From NCBI GenBank assembly GCA_035079385.1, contig JAVHKY010000030.1:7603001-7667000 (forward strand): DNA of 64,000 nucleotides, given 5' to 3'. The notes below the pieces were generated by a model. It saw only the letters and a list, made by a program, of their open reading frames with translations, did not search any database and was not told where the DNA came from. Position numbers and translations under genes: made by a program. This stretch comes from Aspidiotus rigidus (Eukaryota; Arthropoda; Insecta; Hemiptera; Diaspididae). Below, one piece after another: positions 1 to 11,385 of the stretch (its first letter is position 1; every line of letters begins with the position of its first letter).

Positions 1-514
1 ATCGAAGAAACGACGGGGCCATTTTCAAATATCAAAAATTGTAAAATTTGAAAAATGCAAAATGGAACAAACAAAAAAGTTGTAAAATATTGAAAAAAAC
101 TCACGGCTTCTTTAACGGAGTTAAACGAGAGGTGGCAGGGTACGTATTTTAAGGGGCCCGTAGAGTTTGAAAAATGTTGACTTACCTACCAGATCTATGA
201 CGTCATCAAATTGTTACGTCACAAATCCGGACTTTGGAGCTATTATAATGGGAGGGGTCTCGGAACAATTCTGACCTCGAAATATATGATAGGACGGGGA
301 CTTGGAAAATTTTTGAGCTCCGAGTTTCGCCGGACCACGGACGTTTTGTCTGAAAAACCCCCCATAAAACAGGTTCCCTGCTTGCTTGAAAAATCGTTAA
401 AATTGTATTCACGATTTTTCTTGTTTTTCGATATTTTTCAACCTTGTCGTTCGTTCAATTTTGTCTTTTTCGAATTTTCAATATTTAAATAAGACCTCGT
501 CGTTTCTTCGATCT
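1..514. mobile_element. MITE family F1, nearly complete copy
   Basis: The first 18 bases, ATCGAAGAAACGACGGGG, reappear as an imperfect inverted copy at about 497-514. The similarity runs inward for roughly 130 bases on both sides (runs of AAAATTG and TCGAAAAA), so this is a terminal-inverted-repeat element without coding capacity. The interior holds ACGGAGTTAAACGAGAGG (about 117-134), a TGACGTCA palindrome (199-206), a GATAGGACGGGGACTTGG segment and ATAAAACAGGTTCCCTG (365-381). The same blocks recur near 10, 11, 49, 53, 55.6 and 60.7 kb. The left flank lies outside the window, so a target-site duplication cannot be checked. Confidence 0.65.
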
Positions 515-1822
515 TGTACAAATTTTTAACTCCGTGCGATAGTTCGATTGTCTTTGGTCTTTCTCTCTTCATTCGATATGAGCCGAAATGTTGTTTCCAG
601 TAATGCAATACGGGCAAGAGACTTCGTTTGTGAAGAAAGAACGCAGAATAAGAAGAAAGAGAATGAGGCGAGCGAGGAGAGTCTACTCGCGCCTTGACTT
701 TTTACATGCAGATGCTTGAATTATTTTCCATCGATTCTAATTCTGTTGCTGTCGGAGGGAGGGGTGCGCATACTGATTCCTGTTGAAAGACTGGAGGCTG
801 AGTTCACAGTAAGTGCCATGTGGCAAGGCATAAAGTCTACTCATTGAATGCGTCAATTGAAGATATATAAGATATCGTTAAGATTGAGTGATTAATTTAG
901 TGGGCTATCTGGAGAGAAACGTATGTCTTGTTGTGGAGATGGAGTATAGCGTTGAAATTTGAAACAATGATGTTCTTCTGAGGCGAGATATTGTTATTCT
1001 CGGAGTAGGTAGTCTTTTTGCTATGTCTGAATCCGTAAAATTGAAAATCGGTAGCTTTTCTACCGACCTCGTAATGACTTCGCCAAATCAGTTTATTCAA
1101 CTTCTCTTGATGTCTTCTGAAACAGCGGAAAAAAAAAGAAATGTCGCGAAGCAATTAAGAACCGTACATAACTCACATCCTTGATCGTTTAAATCATTTT
1201 AAAAGATGCTCAATCTGTGCAAACCATTCCTAATGAACCATGGTAACTCAACATTTCCACCAAAGTTTAACTTAAAATCGACGTCGATTCATTTTCAAGT
1301 AAGTTCGGCTCCCAATGTCGACCGCAAATCGACCCAAAAATGGCTAAACAACGACTTAAAATTGACCTCTAATTTCGTCCTTCCAACTTATTGTCGACGT
1401 CGAATTTCAGTCGACTCGTGGTTTTGGGTTAATGATGACTGAAAACCGACGTCGGAATTGAGTTGAGGTTACGTCACATCCTTCATAGGCAAAAGACTTG
1501 CAATAATCAATGTCGAAATTGCAGTGGACAATTTGACGAGGTTTCAGAGTTGAGGTCAAATTTGAGTCGACTCCTGAAACTAGATTTCATGGTGGACTAA
1601 AAGATTGCGTCAATTTGACCACTGCTTTATTTAGGCAAGCACGATTGAGATTCTCAAGGGTTCTCCTTTTATGTTTATGACCGAATTGACAAAAAGCTAT
1701 AAGAAGGTGACTACACAAGGTACATCGACTCCAGATTGACGTTGATTGAAGGCGACCAACACACATTTCCAGAGCACTACAAATCGGCTGTTAATCGATT
1801 CAAAAGAGCAACCATAGAAAAA
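515..1822. other. Intergenic, no gene seen
   Basis: No convincing coding exon. A stretch at about 1260-1640 is enriched in degenerate GTCGAC/AATTGACCTC blocks in both orientations, suggesting an eroded repeat. The short open frames here lack splice context and gene-like composition. Confidence 0.5.
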
Positions 1823-4030
1823 CTTGGAGAAGTATAAGCAGTCGAACGTCATTGCGCTTATGCTTATCGATTTATAGCATTATCGTTGCCGTGCACACAA
1901 GTATTTGAAGGGCACCTGTAAAATATTATAAAGAGACGTACGTACAAGTTTGTATGACGAACCTCTGAGGTTTACGTATACTATGTATTTTTCTTGGTGG
2001 CTGCATGACCGAGTATTAGAAGAGAAAAACAATTGACTCCCACTTCGAAGAAAAAAAAAAAGAATCGATCGTCTTTAATTGAATAATATGTTCTGCTTCC
2101 GTATTCTATTTTCTTTTGAGTAAGTCTCTACCTTAGTTATACCACGAAAACTCCCTCTGAACCCTCTTTTTTAGCCGCTGTTTTGGAATTCCAGAAATGA
2201 AAACCACAGGACGAAAAGTCCTAGAGGTTTGAGGCCTAATTTTAAAACTTTCATGATTCAAGTCAATGCGGAGAAGAAATCTCAAGGAAAACATTCGATC
2301 TTTGAGTCGAGTATGTGGATAAGGCTTCCAGCAATTATGAAATCTCATTCAGTGCCGTAGCTAGGATTAAAGGAGAAAGGGGTACAAGACGGAAATCCAA
2401 TTTTTTCAAAGAAATGTACTCGTCAAATTTGAGATAATTTTTATTGTAGGTTTAGAAAATTATTATTTTCATAGGCTTTAATTATTCTCAGATTACTGCG
2501 AATTTCATCCCCTAAAAATTCTGGAGCTAAGACAATAGATTCTAAAATAACTTGTTTGCCCGCGTGGAAATTCGCAAATAGTGGGGGGGGGGGGGATCGG
2601 AACAACTTACGAAGTGGTCTAGTTTCTTGTTATTCCTCTAGCGACCACTTTGCATCTCTAACCTCTAAGTTTACCTTCATATTATAGAAGAGCTGAATTT
2701 GAAAGAAATGTTCTTTTCAACCGTTTACGAGACACGGAGCTGCAACAATTATGAACTACAAAGTCTATTGAAAAACATAAAATTAATTGTAGAGGGTACG
2801 ACGCTTTGACAAAGAGAAATTTTTCGGACATCAGGATAAGACTTTTGATTACGTCAACGCTAATGTTTTTCTTATCATTTTAAATACCGCACTCATAAAA
2901 TAAATCCTTATCATATCAACTACCTCGAATAATAATGAAAAGAAAGAATCTAACAATAGTTGAATATTGTTGAGCTGTAATGCAAAAAATTAAGCTCGAC
3001 AAATTAACGAAATTCCTCGACCAACAATGATGGTTTAGGTACTGACAGCTACAAATTAGGTTCTGAAGTGGGATATGCATTTTCCATGTACTCGTATAAG
3101 TTTCTTTCACTTTGTACCGTTTGGGGAACTACATTTCATTCCTCATTATCAACGGTCAAATTATGAAACACCTGTTCCTGGCCTGACTTGAATCGTATCT
3201 CGCTCGTAATTCCTGACTATGTTTGGCCTCTTTTCAATTGTATACTTCATATTAATCCAAACATTCTGTGAGCAGAAAAATTAGAATGATTTGGTCAACG
3301 AAGGATACAATTGACATTTTCTGACTACCATCTCAGATTCACTTTTTCCCCTCCATTTTTATAGTGCCCTGTAATACTATGACCTCAATGGACCATTGGG
3401 GAAGTCAATGCCGATAAGAAGTGGGTCATTGTGAGAAGCTGAACGGCTTCAATATTTTTTCCCCGTATCTCCCGTGTAGTTTGCGAAAAACCAGACTTTT
3501 TATCGTTACGGTCCAGTGGAAATTTCTAGAGTGACTTTAGACATGCTTCAGTTGTAGTTTCAGTTGCGACTTACAGACTTATTAGGACGAGAAAAAAAAG
3601 AAAAACTTCCGAATTACCTTTCAAGTTGGTATATTATGTATGATTCTTCAAGTAGAAATCGTTTCGTAAATATAAGTAGAAAAATTATTTTTAATATTTA
3701 CGACTCTGGTGATTTTACGTCCGCGTGTAATCATTAGGGATGAATTTTAAACTATAATTAAGGAAAACATTATTGGTAGGAATCCACACCCGTTTTTTTG
3801 TTTGAGACTTCCACCGTGAGACGGAATCATAAATTATTTTATCTCAAGAATATTAATTAAAATTTTATAATCTATCCGTTAAGAAAGAAAAACTCTTTAC
3901 GAGCATACAATACTAAAATTTTATTCCTTTAACTTTAACGATCACAAGTGTGCATTAAAATTCTCACTTTGTCACCTCGATAAAGTCAACTTTTTAAATT
4001 CTTTGTATCTACTTATCAATCTCCCTAGAT
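1823..4030 (+). repeat. 2.2 kb direct repeat, copy A
   Basis: This segment matches 11,386-13,545 in the same orientation over almost its whole length, with small indels and point changes; by eye about 85-90% identical. Shared landmarks include CTTATCGATTTATAGC (about 1859), a poly-A run followed by GAATCGATCGTC (about 2062), TTTGCCCGCGTGGAA (about 2553) and CCCGTATCTCCCGTGTAGTT (about 3462). Copy A has about 75 extra bases near 2722-2795 that copy B lacks, and a pure run of 13 G at 2583-2595 where copy B has a mixed sequence. No long ORF is present, so it is a non-coding mobile repeat or a segmental duplication. Confidence 0.85.
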
Positions 4031-5326
4031 TAAGCAGTTCCAATCGTCTCTAGAGACAAATTAAGCATTCATTAATACCGTAAATAAATTGTATAGGCCT
4101 ATATGGTCATCAACTAACGTGTTCGTGTGACGGTAGTGATATAGTCAGCCTCCTCCCCAGAATTGGAAAATCAAAATTACCCGCACGTGTGATGTATTGC
4201 ATAATATTTTATCAACCTCACTCCCTCCTATATATTGACAATTTTCTGACTACACCACATCACAAAGCTTCCATTATTTAGTTGGATTTCAAGTATTCTG
4301 AAGGACATAACTGCTACCTACTGTTTCTTCTCCCTTGTTCTGTGCTGAACTTACTTCTAGATTGCAAATAAATAGTTATTCATTTTTGGTATCTTGTGTC
4401 CTTCATCAGTTCAAGAATAAAATAACGCTCGTACAAGTTCGAACTTTTGGCACTGACTTTATCGTTATAGGATGAAATACGAAAATAGAAAAAAAGATAA
4501 AATTTACTGGACAAATGACTAACGTTTCGAATGCTGGTAATTTTTTAAATGAATTTTCGTTTCTCATCTTGTAGAAGTCAGTGCCAAAAATTCGAGTACA
4601 TATTTAATTATTGACTTCCACGAATAAATATCTTTACCATAAATGCTTATGTAGGACATTGAAGAGAAATTGGGACATGAGAAATGATGAAGTAGAGACG
4701 AAGACGAATTGTTCATTGACTAGATCTCTGTTCTCGTCAATTATCTTGTTAGCAAGGGATGGCAGCACGACATAGTCACCGAAGAAGCGTAGAAACCTAA
4801 TTGCACCATATGCACTAAATGAAAAGATAAGAGGATAGAATTTTTAATGAGTCTCTTACATTTGGTCGTTTATTTGAATTCAAAAGACAGAAGGTGGTGT
4901 CTTTGGAAACATTGGCTCACAGTTATGTAGGAAGAAAATTTCATGCATTTCAGGCCTTATTTTGAGGATGGGCCCCCTAGCAAAATCCAAGGGAGCCCGC
5001 AGACGTCTCTGGAAACTTTACTTAAATTATACTGACAACTGACTAGCGTGTGTAATTTTTGGCTTTATTTATAAATGGGAAAAGTTGGGCCGAGAAGGAG
5101 GCAAAAAATTTTTGGGCATACTCTGAAAATAAAAGTATAGGTACGTCTTCCAGGTAGTGAATATTTAAACTCAGTGGTGGACAAAACAGTACGTCACGCT
5201 CCAAGGGAGGAAAAAAAGACGATTTTTAACAAGCGCTTGGCGAGATTTGCCGTGCAGCAAAAGTTGAACGCTCACTTTGCTTTCATAAAGTGAACGCTAT
5301 TTTTATTTTTACATAAACTAAAAACA
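4031..5326. other. Intergenic, no gene seen
   Basis: AT-rich DNA without an ORF, RNA gene or recognisable repeat. Confidence 0.5.
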
Positions 5327-5516
5327 ATAATTTTTATTATTCTCGGCTCTACCGTCAAAAAAATTTGAACATCAAAATGTAGTCGCTTCGGCGATACATA
5401 TACTAAAATTGGAACGATTCAGAGAAGATTGGCATGGCCCCTTCGCAAAATTGTGAAGGTCCATTTTAATGTTCCAATTTTCCTGACAGTAGAGCCGAAA
5501 ATAATAAAAATTATTG
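5327..5516. mobile_element. Hairpin (foldback) element with a U6 snRNA-derived loop
   Basis: Left arm 5327-5380 and right arm 5461-5516 are inverted copies of one another. CAATAATTTTTATTATTCTC at the left end pairs with its near-complement at the right end, and pairing continues through CGGCTCTAC, AAATTTGAACATC and AAAATG with few mismatches. The roughly 80-base loop is U6-like sequence. This looks like a foldback or MITE-like unit that captured a U6 fragment, or a U6-derived short element. No transposase is nearby. Confidence 0.6.
5379..5467 (+). pseudogene. U6 snRNA-like pseudogene
   Basis: GCTTCGGCGATACATATACT and the following AAAATTGGAACGAT match the conserved U6 5' stem and the region leading to the ACAGAGA box; AGAGAAGATTGGCATGGCCC matches the next conserved block. 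The ACAGAGA box reads TTCAGAGA, and the stretch after CCCCT(T)CGCA that normally holds GGATGACACGCA is missing. These changes hit residues needed for splicing, so this is a derived copy, not a working U6 gene. It lies in the loop of the surrounding inverted repeat. Confidence 0.7.
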
Positions 5517-6455
5517 AAATTCTCTGTCAGGACAAGTCTTTTTACGTGAAATAAAAAACGATCACTTTGAGGCAGTGATTTTCCAACTTTTAGAGATTGC
5601 GTCCCCCGATGGCTTCTTCTTTTTCGCGGCCCCCTTAGAAAAAAGTTATAGTTAAATATTGGTAAATTTATAAAAATCACTATTTTTTAAACTAGATTTC
5701 AACTTACCTCGTTTTCTAGATTAATCCAGTAACACGAACGTAGAATCGTTGTCTAATGACATGAGGACAAGTCAAGGATAATTATTCGATCAGATAGGAG
5801 AAGACTTTCATTGGATAGGATCGATACCGTATTCACAGACACGTAATTTCATTTTTCAGAAAAACACCACATACCTACCGCGCTTTCAAAAGTGCTGGTC
5901 ATTCACCATTAGGTGAGTAACTAAATTGAATAGACTCAAAACTGAAACGGAGGAAGAAAGAACATGAGTAATAATGGATCAACAATAGATATAAACTGGA
6001 TGAAAAAGTCATTTCGTAGAAAAGATCAACTTCGATGTTTTTCAGGCCGAGAATATCTCCAATTCCTCGAGTCTTTTCATCATTGGCCCTTCAGAGGTAG
6101 TCGGCGGTATTGGGGTCGTGATCATAGTTAATGGCCAATTTCGACGGTTTGACGTTTTTGCAGGCATCAGAGTACTCCTTCTAACGTGCGCGAAGTGGTA
6201 CCCCTAACTGACTGATGTATTTCGTAAAATTGAGTAAAGCATTTTTTTCACCGTCGAAAATAACTTCATTAAGTTTAAAAATAGAACACTCGTCCAAGAA
6301 TATTCCGTTATCTTTCCTGCTGTCTGTGTGAAAACTAAGAGTAGGAGGCACTTCCTCAATACCCCAACTCGTTACCACATTTGAAACGATCTATTTGAAC
6401 TGATAACGTATTTTATGCACGTCTAGCAAAAAGAAACAAGACCTTCCTCAAATGG
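5517..6455. other. Intergenic upstream of the secreted-protein gene
   Basis: No ORF with gene character. The last part is presumably the upstream control region of the gene that starts at 6535. Confidence 0.4.
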
Positions 6456-6463
6456 TATAAAAA
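6456..6463 (+). promoter_or_regulatory. TATA box of the 6535 gene
   Basis: TATAAAAA lies 72 bases before the ATG at 6535, within GGTATAAAAAGG. The spacing leaves room for a transcription start near 6485-6490 and a short 5' leader. Confidence 0.6.
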
Positions 6464-6534
6464 GGAATGGAGACTAGATAGCATAATTCACTTTAAAAAT
6501 CTTCTGCTTAGCAAGTTTTTCGTAGTCATCCATA

Positions 6535-9520
6535 ATGTTTGATTTGTTCACAACTCGCATCATTTGCCTGTGCTCAATTCTGGTTGCTGCCAATGCTTAC
6601 AGGACTCCGAGATATCCATCGTATGAACCGAGTGAGTTTTTGTAATTTGTGATAATATGGTGTTCTTTTTTTTTTCTCTCTCTTCTTTCATACCATGGAA
6701 ATACTTATTTCCTTTGCTCATTACAGCTCGAGCTGGCATACCTCAGACTCGAGCATCGACGAATTTGAGTCCGCATTTTAGGGTCTGTCGTGCACAGAAG
6801 TGGACGAATCGAGGGTATTGAAGTTCCCTTTATTTCAAAATTTATTCAGAGTTCCATCCAACGTAGACAATTTAGATCAATAAACGTCAGAAAGCCCGCC
6901 TCCAACAGAATAGCAATTTTTCGAGAGCTGGACATTTTTCAGCAGCTGTTGAAAAATACAATAATATATATCTGTTTCCGGACAAATATGATATATAGTA
7001 TGCAAGAATCGAACCCGATACCACGGCTCTAATGATCCGTAGACCTCCTTTATATCCTGATACCGAGTCCAGAAGAACGATCTTAACTCACGTACAAGAT
7101 ATAAATGAACTGATCCTCGCTATATCTATTCATTATCGTATAACAACTCCGACTACCTATTCTGTCGGCGAGTAACAGCGTGCAAGAATATTCTTACATA
7201 TATGGACCAATAGGAATGAGAGATAGAAGAAAGTTTGTAGATTGGGATAAAATTTTGGATACCTTGCACCGGTAAGTTGATAGAGCTAGCCTATCCCGTT
7301 TTATCAATATTAGAAATGGGACTTGTTTGGCTTTTGATAAAGACTTGAACGCAGAGATATAGTTCATATGAATTTGTGACTCTAGTTAAGCACATTGAAC
7401 AATCTGAAAAATATTTAACGTTGTAGGCCCAAGCACACATCCATGAATTGGCGTAGGGTTAATTTTCCATGTAGGTACAATGCAAAAAACTTGTTTGGAT
7501 AATTTTTTGTAATCATTTTCCCTTTCATTATGAGGGTAGCCCTAACAAATAATAACCAATGAATGCTTCATTATTATTATTATTATTATTATGCCATTTT
7601 CATAAAGCTGCAGTTGATTGCTGCAGTTTTGGCTTATTAAACTGAATACCACAACCAAAGCTTAATAGAGTCAGTATATAAATCACTCGCCGATAATTTT
7701 TCGGACCATATTATTGCCTTCTGCGTTTCCCGGAGTTCTCGCATTGATCTCCCCAATACTTCAACGTTACTTACAGTGATTTTCGGCTTCCCGCCAGTGG
7801 CTATAGGCAATAATATTTTGTTTCTCATCTGTATTTCTTTTCTATTACCTATTATTATTATGATGATGTAGTGTTATTATGTGAGAAGTCAGAAGTTACT
7901 CTACTCTTTGAGTATTCTGTCACCAATATGTTACCTCTACTAATGCTTCCCACTTCTGTTTCGTACTTTACCGCTTGCCCGAGGTATATGATTTTTTTTT
8001 TCTTTCTTTCTTTTTGTTTTTTTTTGAGGGGGGGGGGGGGGGAGAAGCAAGAGTACTATTTTTGCAGAATCCTTGGAGACATTTTTATGAAGGAAGTATC
8101 CAACTTTTAGAATTCAGTGAAATTAATCGACTATTTCTTATTAAATAATCCGCGATGAAGTAAATTTATTTCATCATTCAGTGAAAATTAGTTGTCAACT
8201 TTCATGAAAAATAGCATTGATATCAAAATTTCATTCCAGGATACAAGTACCCGTTAGTCAATGACAAACCATTCCCCTACCCGAATTACGTACCAGTACA
8301 GCTTGAAACAAAAAACTGCTTTCCAGTTACTTTGCCTGTTCTCGAACTCGTCATATATGAAGACGATATACTTGAGGTAGTTAATGGCAATGATAAGCGT
8401 AAGTAAATCACTATGCCTTCACCTCAGAATTGATGCAAAATTATAAGCATTTATTTCGTTTTAGTTTTCTGTGGTGTATTGAATGCAACAGCAAAAGTAG
8501 CCACCCTTACTGGAGGTCCAATGTTCAATAAGACTTACCAATTGTGTAATTTGAATTTTGGATGGGATAACTCGGCTCTGAATACACACGGCTGGCGTGT
8601 GCAAGATGGAAAAGGGTAGGACGGCAAGTCTTTCATGTTTAAAGAAAAAGTATCGATAATCATATACGCATCAGATTATCTGTAGCAAAGCATTTAAATT
8701 CCATCCCGAATGGTGATTTTTATTCTGTTCTGATTTCAAGTTGTCAGTTCGAAATTGAAATAGAACTTTTCAGACAAGTTTATGGATCACGTGCGAACGC
8801 AACATTGTTTCCAGACGGTTTAGTGGATATAAACGTGCCAATAGCTGTGGTAGGTGCGCAAGTTTTGCATTTTTTTGTAACTCGTTCTGTGAGATCGAAC
8901 ATCGGCGCCGTCGGTACAGGATATTTACTTCTTCTTATGCTTGAAAACAGCATCAAGGGAAAGTGGAAAATCCAAAATTCTACAGTTGGCAAAAATGTGT
9001 CTCAGCAGTAAAACAGTATAAGGCTACTTCGACAGTCCGTGCTGGAGATGTACTTCCTTTTGTGTTTGAACAATTGACTCTTGGTCATCCTTACTACGTT
9101 TTTCCGGGAGCGAGACCCGACGGTACTGGAAAAGCTATATTCTGCGCGAATGTTATTTCTGCCAGTATTGATTGTCCAGGATGGATCGCCGCTAGTCAGG
9201 TTTGTTGTCTTAAATTTTTACGTTGTTTCCCCAACTCGTAAGAAAGAATTTTAAGGAAGAGGGGAAGCTGAAAGAAACAAGAAAAAAACGAATACTTCTT
9301 GGCGGCGTTAGAACTATTTGTCCGTCCGCAATTTAATTCGATTCTTAATTGAAATTGTTTCTTCTTCGTATTTTTTTAGCTCCAGCCATTCTTGAATTTG
9401 CTAAGTCCGGTCAACCAAACAATGCCTAAGGTATCTCCATTGTTTGATATGGGTGAAAGACCATGCGTTCAAACAGCAAGTAAAGTTTTCGTGCATAAGA
9501 GACGCAGCAGCCTTGATTAA
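6535..9520 (+). CDS. Secreted cysteine-containing protein, six exons, 290 aa
   Basis: I do not recognise the family. Exons 6535-6631, 8240-8398, 8465-8615, 8774-8849, 8951-9199 and 9380-9520 join through GT-AG introns with consistent phases and give 290 residues. Residues 1-21 (MFDLFTTRIICLCSILVAANA) form a signal peptide with a likely cut after ANA, followed by a Pro/Tyr-rich segment (YRTPRYPSYEP). The mature part has seven cysteines (KNC, LFC, QLC, QKC, IFC, IDC, RPC) and ends in HKRRSSLD. There is no membrane segment. A TATA box precedes it and AATAAA follows 25 bases after the stop. A secreted or salivary role is inference. The acceptor before 8951 is the weakest junction; a skipped or alternative exon in the 1.6 kb first intron is possible. 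Confidence 0.75.
7570..7592. repeat. ATT microsatellite
   Basis: Uninterrupted ATT trinucleotides inside intron 1 of the secreted-protein gene. Confidence 0.9.
8028..8042. repeat. Poly-G tract (15 G) after a T-rich tract
   Basis: A pure run of 15 G preceded by about 40 bases of T/C, in intron 1 of the secreted-protein gene. Three similar tracts occur elsewhere in the window. Confidence 0.9.
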
Positions 9521-9544
9521 TGAATTACAATAATTCCAAAGACA

Positions 9545-9550
9545 AATAAA
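9545..9550 (+). promoter_or_regulatory. Polyadenylation signal
   Basis: AATAAA 25 bases after the stop codon at 9518-9520 of the secreted-protein gene. Confidence 0.7.
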
Positions 9551-9848
9551 GTTGATTTTACCGACTGAACGAATGCTTTATTGATATCTATTGTGCAGCA
9601 CAGTTTACTTTCACAGTATTCCGTTGTTTGATACAGCAGTGTAGCCTCTTTCCCCTAGAATTTAGTGGAATGTATTGTGAGAAGATTATATCGTGGTATG
9701 CAAAGGACAAGAAAAGGTTTGATAAATTTTATGTTGGCTACAAAGAATTAGAAAATTTTGAACAGGTGGATACGAATATTAAATGAAGAGAGAAAGACCA
9801 AAGTTAATCGAATAATCTTTACTACTGCACAGAATTAAAAATTTGTAC

Positions 9849-11385
9849 GAGATCGAAAAAACGACGAAGTCGTAAGTATATAAATACCGAAAATCGTAAA
9901 AATCGTAAAAATTCGAAAATTACAAAATCGAAAACATCGAGAAAAACTCACGAGTCCTTCAACGGAGTTAAACGAGAGGTAGTAGGAAACTTTTTTTAAC
10001 AGGCATGTGGAGTTCGAAAAAATGTTGACGTACCAGATCTATGACGTCATCAAATTGTGACGTCACAAATCCGGACCTTGGAGCTATATGTAATGGGAGG
10101 GGACTTTGAAAAATTCTGACCTCGAAATATATGATAGGACGGGGACAGGGAAAATTTTTGAACTTCGAGCTTCAGACGTCTAAAATATTGGAAAAAAAAA
10201 ACTTGCAATCCACGTGGTGAGCTCCTCGGGGTTGTCTTCATTAACTTTGTTAATTGAGGCAAACAATGGAAATCACTATTGTGCATTCTCAGTCGTCCTT
10301 CTATCATATACATATAGCTTGGAAGTAGAAATTTTTTCAAGTCCCACTTCTATCAGCTCGGAGGTAAAAATTTTTTCGAAGTTACCGTCCATCGCCAGGC
10401 AGTCAGCGTCAGTCATTTTTCTCTAAATTACCCTCCCATGAAACAAGTTCCGTGTTGTAACTCACGGGTTCTTGAACGGAGTTAAACGAGGGCCGGCAGG
10501 AAACCATTTTCCCTCACGTATAAAATCATTCTCTTGCGCTGTTTTAAGGGGTACGTGGGATCTGGAAAATGTTTACGTAACAGATCTATAACGTCGCCTC
10601 ATCAAATTGTGACGTCACTGAGCCGGCTTTCGGAGCTATATATAATAGGAGCTAGGGGGACTTTGAATACCTTAGAAGGACGTTCTGAGTCTTATAGTAT
10701 TTGAAGCGTTGCATTTCTGGCTCCTAAGTTAATTGGTACATAAAGCATTGCATATCTAGTTACTCGAAGGGCTACCTTTTAAGCTGTACAGAGCGGGGCG
10801 AAACGATGTTACCGCAGTCAAATTGGATTTTGCGATAAATTTGTCGTAGCGCAAAAACGCGAAACATTAGATATATATATACTTCAAATACTAGCTCTAG
10901 GCTTCTTGAATTCTCAATACCAAATCCAATTTGACTCACAAAACAGGTTCCCTGCGTTCCTTGTTTAACTTTGTTAAGGAAGCTGTCGTTTTTACAAGTC
11001 CCTCTCCTATCATATATATCTAAAGAGTCGAAATTTTTCCAAGTCCCCCTTCTATCATATATAACTCAGAAGTCGACATTTTTCCAAGCTTTTGGCCGGA
11101 CGGCACACCGAGCACGGCGCACAGCGATTTTCTCAAATACTCCCCTCATAAAACAGGTTCCCTGTTAAAATTTCGACCTTCAAGCTATATATGATGGGTG
11201 GGGAGGGACTTGAAAAAAATTCATCCTCCAAGCTAGACGATTCGAAATTTTTCTAAGTTCAGAAAAATTTCATCCTCCAAGCTATGTGTATATACAACAG
11301 GAGTCAAAATTTTTCTAAGTTTTTCGCCGGACGGCGTAATGCAGATTTCTCAAATAACACCTCATAAACCGGGTTCCCTGTTAAA
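9849..11385. mobile_element. Nest of family F1 MITE copies
   Basis: AGATCGAAAAAACGACG near 9849 repeats the F1 terminus seen at position 1. The blocks ACGGAGTTAAACGAGAGG (about 9962), TGACGTCATC (about 10041) and a second left-type block ACGGAGTTAAACGAGGGC (about 10477) follow. ACAGGTTCCCTGCG with an inverted TTAACTTTGTTAAGG lies near 10,942-10,980. Further GGTTCCCTGTTAAAA ends are at about 11,156 and 11,370. The order and orientation show at least two or three copies inserted in or truncated against each other, directly abutting copy B of the 2.2 kb repeat. Short open frames here are part of the repeat. Confidence 0.6.

Noticed and set aside
6727..6834. Possible exon between exons 1 and 2 of the secreted-protein gene
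   Set aside because: It has an acceptor and joins in phase but soon meets a stop, while exon 1 joins the exon at 8240 directly in phase.
6990..7045. tRNA-like T-arm, GGGTTCGATTC on the minus strand
   Set aside because: Box B-like sequence only; no matching acceptor stem, D-arm or box A. At most a tRNA-derived SINE scrap.
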